Positions 57,006 to 64,000 of a DNA stretch of 64,000 nt are shown here, piece after piece. This DNA comes from Eucalyptus grandis (Eukaryota; Streptophyta; Magnoliopsida; Myrtales; Myrtaceae): positions 47,598,112 to 47,662,111 of the forward strand of contig NC_052613.1 of the NCBI RefSeq assembly GCF_016545825.1, given 5' to 3'. The translations under genes were made by a program, and so were the position numbers. The first letter of the stretch is position 1, and every line of letters begins with the position of its first letter. The notes under the pieces are model-generated. The model saw nothing but the letters and a program-made list of their open reading frames with translations. It ran no database searches and was not told the DNA's origin.

Positions 57006-58535
57006 CCCTTTCTCGTTTCATCAACATGTTCAGATGATCTAACTGGTGGTCAGTGAGTTCTTTGTGATCCTCATTTGGCATTGTGTCCTCAGTGCCAAAA
57101 TTCACACCATTTCTGTCTAGCCTAAAAAATAAAGCAGTGTAGGAAATAGAAATATCTACTGAAACAAGCCTATGAGCTTAATATCATTGAAGATAGTTCA
57201 AACAACGAGCTCTATCAGTATGACTTGGCCTTCCGGTATGCATGATGGTTTAGTTTTGAAAAGATAAAAAGAATAGACTGAGTACTTCAAAGAAAGGAGT
57301 CTCCTTAGCTAGTGCCATCGCCGAAAAGTTGAAAACCGCTTTTTGGAGACTAGTTTCAAGAAGGACGGCTTACATTTTGAAGCATAAATAGTGAGTCTTA
57401 TTGATTTCCCTAAGGACACTACCACAAATTTCCTTTAAAAGAGAAACTAAAAACAGTGGCATAACTATGCTTTGCATTTCGGAACCATTTCAAGGTTATT
57501 CTCAAGCCTCATTCCCAAAAGCGAGCTTGCAAACAAGCAAAAACCGAGGGCAGTTACAAAGTTGAAGGAAGTAGACTGCAGAGTGCCACAATTTAAGAGA
57601 TTAATGAAATTCCACTCCGGCAAGGATCAATCATCAAACATGTTATTATGATATTTCCTTAGATTTAATGGATGATCAACTTGTGAATATTGACGGTGCA
57701 CCTAATTCTTTCCTCTTGCAATCAAAAGGCAATCACATTGAAGTACTTTCTTCTCTCACAAACTTTGCACAATCACAAATTGTCCTCGCCAACGGCTTTG
57801 GCGAAAATATCCATCAGATATCACCATCGCAAAGCAAGACTACCAAACACAACAATCATCAGTATGGCCAATTGACGTCACAAAACAAGAAAAATCTAAG
57901 ATGAGAGTGGATACAAGAGAAAACGATTTCACACGAGGTCCACAACATAAGACTTCACATCGGTAGCTATTGATTTAGTCATCAAGAGAGACGACAACAA
58001 TGACTACCGCTTCATTTATTCATTCTGCCTCACACAGCACACATTTATTTTGTAGACGTTGTCGACAAGAGACGAAGAACATATCAATTGTCAACCAAAC
58101 AAAATGTGCAGGACAACCTTGCTGAGATCAAAATGGAGAAGTCACAAATAAGACCTCTTTTAATTTCAAAACATTTACTCAATTGCTTAAGGTGGTGCTC
58201 AAAATTGGCAAATGTATTTTACCTGAGAACCCCGCGGAATGGCTGAACAACAAATCGAGAGCGTCGATTGTGGTCAAATGCTAAAGATTGCCTTCGCTGT
58301 CCTCCTTCGAGCGGAAATATACGCTTGGGAAATCAATCGCTGGATGAGACGAAGTATGAATTTTTCCTCATTTTTTCTGGCACTCTTTGGAATGAAGCGA
58401 TGCACCCAAACCTTTCAGAGATTTTTTCATGTCCCTCCCCAAATCAAATTGAGTATGGAAACATGATATCCAAAATTATAAATGCAAAAATCTGGGAAAC
58501 AAGGTCCTACATACCTTCAGTGAAGAAAATTAGGG
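57006..58535. other. Non-coding stretch between GLN2 and CNL, copy B
   Basis: Holds the empty Copia target site (single CAACA near 57853) and the 3' flank of the CNL pseudogene. No gene seen. Confidence 0.6.
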
Positions 58536-61500
58536 CTAGATCAGCGATCCAAATCGTATGTTCGGGATATGAGCGATCTTGTCCCAGTCCTCGCCTGCTT
58601 GTCTTTTGCAACTCTCCTCCAATTCTCCGCAATCTTTGATGCATAGGTGAGTAAGGGATGTGAGCCTTCGCATTGCTTCAGGGAATGATGTCAATGAGGA
58701 GCACCCGTAGATGACGAGATTTTGAAGTGATTGAAGGGCCTCGATCTGCTCTGGTATATCCTTCAAATTGTAAACCCCAATATAAAGACCTTCAGATTGC
58801 GGCAAAGCCACCAGAGATGTCGGTTGAGGCCAAAGATATCGCTCGAAAACAATCATGGAAATCGATGTTGCCACTTTCGTCTTTGATATATCCACCTCCT
58901 CACATTTCATTTGCTCGATAATTCCTGGACACTCGAGAGATGTCACTTTGAGATAGTGATCGATTGACACAGAGCGGAGACTCTGAAGGCCTCCATGGAA
59001 ATCCAAGATGTTGCTGTTTTCGTCTTTGGATATATCCAACTCCTCACATCCCCTGATAGAGAGATCCACGAGGCTCGATAGATGTCGCATACCTTGCGAG
59101 AGGGAAGTCAACCGATTACACCACCTGATGTTAAGAGATTCAAGGGAAGTGAGACTTTGGAAACCCTCCTCAGGCAAACATTTTAAAAACTTTGTATCGG
59201 ATCTGCAGTTTCTTCAACTTATTAAGGCCAAGCATCATCTGATTTATTAACAATGCTCCGTTGGCCGCAAACATATTTAACTCCTCGAGATGAGGAGTTA
59301 GTGGCATGGCTTTTAATTTTTCACAGCCAATGATCTTCAATTTCAATAGACTAGGAAATGATGCCGGTGAAGGGGATGATTGGTCCGACCCGATATATTC
59401 CAATTTAGGCATATTATGGATATACAAAGACTTGAGGCAAGGTAGTTGGTCCAATGGGGGGAGACGTTCACATCTTTTGCAAGCACCAAACGATACGTCA
59501 ACTAAATGTGGCAAGAAAGATACAAGGCTATCCATCATCCACTTGGGAAAGCTCTCACCTTTATATTGCCAGATCTTCAACCTTTGCAAATTTGAGGGCG
59601 GCTTTAGTCTATCAAACAACACTTCATCTATTACTACATCATCAGTATTGAAATCGTCCCAACTAAGTTCCAAAGATTCCAAAGAATGCTTCCCCGTCAA
59701 TATCTCATCCTCGCATTTGACTTCCGCATTTGTTACGTATCCCAAATTTTCAATTGAAAGTTCTCCCGGATGTTATTAAGCCCCTTTAGCTCCCCAAGTC
59801 CACAATAATTCTTAGCACGAGCTTTATCTTTGGGCAAAATGAAGTTCGTTAGCCTATGCAAAGAACTGATTTCCCCTATTCCACGTGGCAAATGACTAAG
59901 TTTAGAACAATAATGTATGTCTAGATTCCGAAGGTTGACTAACTTCTTTATATCACTCGGCAACTCTTCGAGGGCATTACAGTGGTAGAGATTAAGTGTT
60001 TGCAAGCTCTGCAATTTCGTAATGGAGTTAGGAAGTCTTTTGAGTGTGCGGTTGTCAGAGAGATCGAGATAAGTGAGATACTTTAACTTATACATGGACC
60101 TTGGCACCTTCTTGACCTTTATGCCTTGCAGATCCAAGATGCGCAACCTCTTGAAATTTTGAATTAATTGGCTTAGATCCACTTCACTTGGTTCTCTTTG
60201 ATTTCTTTCCAACCTCTAGTAGTAGACAAAAATGTTCTCAATACACTTGGTTTCAAACGTGAGATTGGAAGTTTACCCATCAAATTGAAAGTTGAACCAT
60301 AGGATATATGACGAGTTCTTTCATTTATTTGATTTGTGTCATCCCTTGCCGCCCAACACTTGTTCCCTGCAACCGAGCATGCTAGATCATGCATCAAATC
60401 ATGCATCTTGCAAGTTGCCTCATTCGTGTATGGGTTTTTTTTAAAATCTTGGAAGAAATTACTCCAAAGTAGATCCATAAAATATTCATGAGCAATGTCC
60501 TCTAAATGCTTACTTGAATTTGATGGCTGGATAAATCCTTCTGCCATCCAAAGACTAACTAAAGTATGCTTCTTTATCTCATAATCTTTGGGAAACAATG
60601 AACAAATGGCGAAACATTGTTTCAAATGCGAAGGAAGATTGTCATAACTTAGCCTGAGAATAGATATTATTTGGTCTTTCCTTTGAGACACTTCTGGGAG
60701 CTCATAATCTTTAAAATGTAACCATTCATCTTTAGTTTCCTTATGGAATAGTAAACCCCCCATTGTTCGAATGACCAATGGAACCCCAAAGCACTTTCTA
60801 ACTATCTCTTCACCAATAGCTAGCATGTCGAGATCTTGTGTACCCCCTTCTTTTGGAACAGCCATTCGCATTAACAAATCAAGAGAATTACTTTCAGATA
60901 AGCCCTCAAGAAGATGAGGTGGAGCAAGGGAGGTGATCTTTGCAACCAAAGAAAGGCGTGTAGTTATAAGGATCTTGCTTCCTCTAGCACCTCCCATCAA
61001 TAATGATTTCAAGTTGTGCCATGTTTCTGATTTTGCATCCCACAAATCATCCAAAACTAAGAGATATCTCTTTCCATCAATTATTTTCCTCAATTCAATT
61101 TGCAACCTATCCATCACATTGTAGTTTGGTTCTTTCTTCTCCACACAAACTATGATATCTTTCACTATTTTTATCATGTCAAAGTCATTAGAGACACAAA
61201 CCCACATTTTCAAGTCAAAATGTTTACTGATCATCTCATCATTATACACAAATTTAGCAAGAGCTGTTTTTCCAAGCCCACCAATACCAACTATTGGAAG
61301 GATAGAAACGTCCTCTTTCACATCCATATCCAGTAAGAATTTCATGACATTCTTTTTATCATTACCTCTTCCAATAATGTCTTCCTCACGTATAAACGAA
61401 TGTGTCTCCTCTCTCTTCCTCCGCCCTCTCTGTGCTTGTGAATTCATAGGTCCCTTGTCCAAGAGGAAGTTCTTTTCAGCCTCAATAGCTTTCAATCTCT

Positions 61501-61876
61501 CCCTCACTTCTCTTATTTTTCTACTCATCTTCAGTTCAAAGGCAAGCTGGTTTGAACTTGAGAAAAATGTTTTTACCACCTTGATCATCTGATTGTTGCC
61601 CCTCAGTTCTCATCGCATAGCTTCTATATTAAATTCTTCAAGCACGTCCTGCAAGTCATAAAAAGCCTCTTTTAGTTTCTCCACCCAATCTTTGATTTGG
61701 GAACTCTGGTGTTGTTGCTCTTCTGCATCGTCCAGCACCAAATGAAGCATGGTGACGGTGCTCTCGAGCACCTGAAGTTCACGCTTGACGCCTCCTAAAT
61801 TTCCAACCTTCTCCAGTGCTTGAATAATCAGATTGGCAAGGATGCTTCCACCAATGCTGGTGATAGCTTCTGCCAT
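58536..61876 (-). pseudogene. CC-NBS-LRR disease-resistance pseudogene, copy B
   Basis: Paralogue of 16227-19430. Pieces: 61876-61610 (coiled coil, 88 aa), 61588-60173 (NB-ARC: GIGGLGKTALAKF, RYLLVLDDLWD, GSKILITTR, GVPLV, CFAICSLFPKDY, MHDLMHDLA), then LRR in three frames 60212-59733, 59745-59170 and 59177-58536. TGA at 61610-61612 replaces the CGA Arg codon seen in copy A. Small deletions break the frame near 60205, 59767 and 59205. The last LRR part holds about 108 extra bases compared with copy A, around 58770-58960. The site where copy A is broken between NB-ARC and LRR is intact here. Confidence 0.93.
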
Positions 61877-63811
61877 ATTTGTTCTCTTTCTCTATGGGAT
61901 TGAGAAGATTTTAGTCCTGTCGTTCCAAGACTAGAGTCTTCTTAGATGATGTATAAAAAGTCTGTCCTTGAGATTAAATAAGTGTACAATAATAGTAGAT
62001 AATAGAAAATATTTAACCGACAAATAGTAATTCCAAAGCATCCTATGTCATATAAAATTCCATCCCATCCAATAAATAAGGCAAGTTCCTATTCGTACAT
62101 TCTTCTAGAAACATTATGTTAGATTATATTAGATTGATTAAGTTTTTTCCTACTATACTGTTAAGTAATATGTCTAATTAACATTAAGGAAATTGGGAGG
62201 TAATTGAGTGATGATGTGGCTCAACCGTTAAGCTCCATTCTGTTGGACTTTCTTCTTAGTTTGGTTTTAATATATGATGCGTAATAAATTAAAACGAAAC
62301 AAGGTAATCACAATGATTGGAGGCTTTTTAAAAAATAAAATTAATTTTGTGCTTTCTTGTGTAAAATTCAAATTGTTATTTAAATATAAAAAGTTATGAT
62401 TCAAATTACATATTAATGTTTACGTGTTGTGAAAATTTCATATGTTTAAAGACAAAATAATGTAAAATGTAGACTAAGACAACATTAGAAGAAACAAAAA
62501 TAAAATGTAAAAATCTATCAAGACAAGCCATGAACTAAGTTGGTGATGCTCTTTGAAAATCCTCTGGAGGTGTTGGACCATGTCATTGTCCTTTGTACTT
62601 GTTATCTTTTCTTTTTCCTTACTTTTTCTCTTTTGGGCGAACAGAAAGTGTAAGGTAACATGATGTTGAAGCAAAGCCACAATTTTTCACTTCATTGGCC
62701 GACAAAATGAGAATCAGAATTCTTACCAAAAACAAGAAAAAAAAAATGAGAATCAGAATCCACTTACAAGAGCTACACTACATCCACCACAATCTGCTCA
62801 AGCCCGGAAACCATCTCATTGCAGCTTAGAAAGTTATCATAGCTGTATCGATAGGGGCAGCAGCATAGGGAATGCCCCGATGGATGCCCACTCTCTAGTG
62901 TTCAGTGGACAAGACCAGCTTATGCTCGGTGATAAAAAGTTGTATTTTGCAAGACCGTAAGTGTCAGAGAACAAGACAAATGAAGATATTGAGTCTCAAG
63001 GTCTAGCGTCCCTGTAAATTTGTGCACAATCTCTTTTGAACTCTTTACCAAGCCCCTTTTCTTATTAGTGTTGAACTCAAGTTCTTCTAAATCACATCCA
63101 ACAAGTAAGATAAATGTGTTCCAATATATGACCTATTCCGCACGAAGAAAAAGTACATAAAATGGCGATCATTTGAAATCAAGTCCAAATTTATGAGTAA
63201 TAGCACGAGTCTTAACATGATACTAAATATTTCACGAAACATTTGGCAAGATGCTTGAGATCTTTAATAAGGATAGTAGGTGTTGCACATTCTTATTCAC
63301 TTATAATCACAATTAGTTGTTGTATTTGGTCACTCCCCCTTCCATGTTAGTTGCATGTTCATAATTTCTATGGATGCCGAATCAATTATATTTAATTCCA
63401 TTTCTTTCTAACCGCCCCTTGCTCTACCAGGATTTTCAAAAGAAATCATATGACTCTTAGTATGTACATAGCGAGTAATTTTTCATGTGACCAGTAACTT
63501 TTTACAAGATATTTGACTTCCAATTTATAAATAAGTACTCGCCTATTTACATTATTAATATTTTTTTACATAAAAGGTAACCTATCTACATTGATTCTTA
63601 TCGTCCCATGTCTTTTTTTTAAAAAAAGGACAAGTTTGAAAAAAAAAATTGATGCTTTTTGCAATGTAACAATAAATCTTAATTTGTGAGACCAAAAATT
63701 TACATGAAGTTTGTGACCTATTCATGGGACGAGTAAGTTTTGCTTTAAAAAAGTAATTACCACTGACCCTTTTTAATAAAAGAAAATATATGAATTGACA
63801 AACAATATTTA
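61877..63811. other. Upstream flank of CNL, copy B
   Basis: Matches 19431-21331. One difference is a local duplication of AAAATGAGAATCAGAAT (62706 and 62742). No gene seen. Confidence 0.5.
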
Positions 63812-64000
63812 TGTAACATCCCGGGTCCCACTGTGTAATATTGTCCGCTTTGGGTCACCCGCCCTGGCGTGGACGCATCGACATCCCAGCCACGGTCTTT
63901 TCCCTCACGGCCACGGTCTTTTCCCTCACGGCTTTAAAACGCGTTACACAGATTAGAGGGACCCAAGCCTTATAAGCTAACCAAGATCTCCCTCCCTAGG
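63812..64000 (+). mobile_element. 5' part of an LTR-like element, cut by the window end
   Basis: Begins TGTAACATCCCGGGTCCC exactly where similarity to copy A ends, after ATTTA. The words ATATTGTCCGCTTTGGGTC and TTTAAAACGCGTTACAC are familiar from a repeat family widespread in plant genomes. A 21 bp unit CCACGGTCTTTTCCCTCACG plus G is tandemly duplicated at about 63890-63931. The other end is not in the window, so its class is provisional. Confidence 0.65.

Larger units (their letters stand above)
53823..63811. repeat. Segmental duplication, copy B
   Basis: Same order and orientation as copy A (1-21331). It lacks the Copia element and the 1.66 kb direct-repeat segment, and is cut at 63811 by an LTR-like element. 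The duplication start at 53823 lies about 80 bp right of the Copia-family solo LTR. The distance between matching starts of the two copies is about 53.8 kb. Confidence 0.93.

Noticed and set aside
1..64000. tRNA, rRNA, CRISPR arrays, bacterial-type operons or riboswitches
   Set aside because: Read through on both strands; none recognised. The only tRNA-like sequence is the retrotransposon primer site at 14570-14581.

Overview
The window is nuclear DNA of a flowering plant. The evidence is spliceosomal introns in plant gene fragments (plastid glutamine synthetase, plastid glycerol-3-phosphate acyltransferase, plastid glucose-6-phosphate isomerase, a SOC1-like MADS box), a plant CC-NBS-LRR resistance-gene pair, and plant-type Copia, LTR, hAT and Harbinger elements. 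Gene structure suggests a eudicot, probably woody; the species cannot be fixed from sequence alone. I see no intact conventional host gene. Almost every recognisable gene is broken or partial.

Layout. (1) 1-21331 is copy A of a segmental duplication: a 1.66 kb stretch bounded by direct repeats and holding a CHCH-protein exon, a plastid glutamine synthetase (GLN2) pseudogene, then a CC-NBS-LRR (CNL) gene with frameshifts. A 9659 bp Copia retrotransposon (5858-15516, minus strand, 5 bp target duplication CAACA) splits the copy. (2) 21332-25246 is AT-rich with no gene. (3) 25255-27899 is a 2.6 kb hAT-type element (11 bp inverted ends, 8 bp target duplication) carrying a MADS-box first exon and an internal exon of plastid alpha-amylase. 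(4) 29266-33819 joins the first three exons of a PIG-U gene (GPI transamidase subunit) through an intron to the 3' exons of a decayed ATS1 gene. (5) 34.0-35.3 kb is an internally deleted PIF/Harbinger-like element. (6) 37875-41065 is an insulin-degrading-enzyme-like pseudogene, with a 3.3 kb solo LTR inserted in one of its introns. (7) 45.1-47.1 kb is a decayed first exon of plastid PGI1 joined to exons of an unrecognised gene. Its 5' region was hit by a 902 bp miniature element. (8) 48788-51378 is an SCL-type SR splicing-factor pseudogene. (9) 52328-53739 is a solo LTR of the same Copia family with a second solo LTR nested in it. (10) 53823-63811 is copy B of the duplication, again GLN2 pseudogene then CNL pseudogene, without the Copia insertion. 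(11) At 63812 another LTR-like element starts and runs off the window.

History. Copy B keeps the empty site for the Copia element, so that insertion came after the duplication. The two CNL copies and the two GLN2 copies carry different disabling changes, so each decayed at least partly on its own. Three loci (hAT cargo, PIG-U/ATS1, PGI1/unknown) each combine a 5' gene end with exons of an unrelated gene. The PIG-U and PGI1 loci also share a related 5' module. Together these make the 25-48 kb interval look like a place where gene fragments are brought together.
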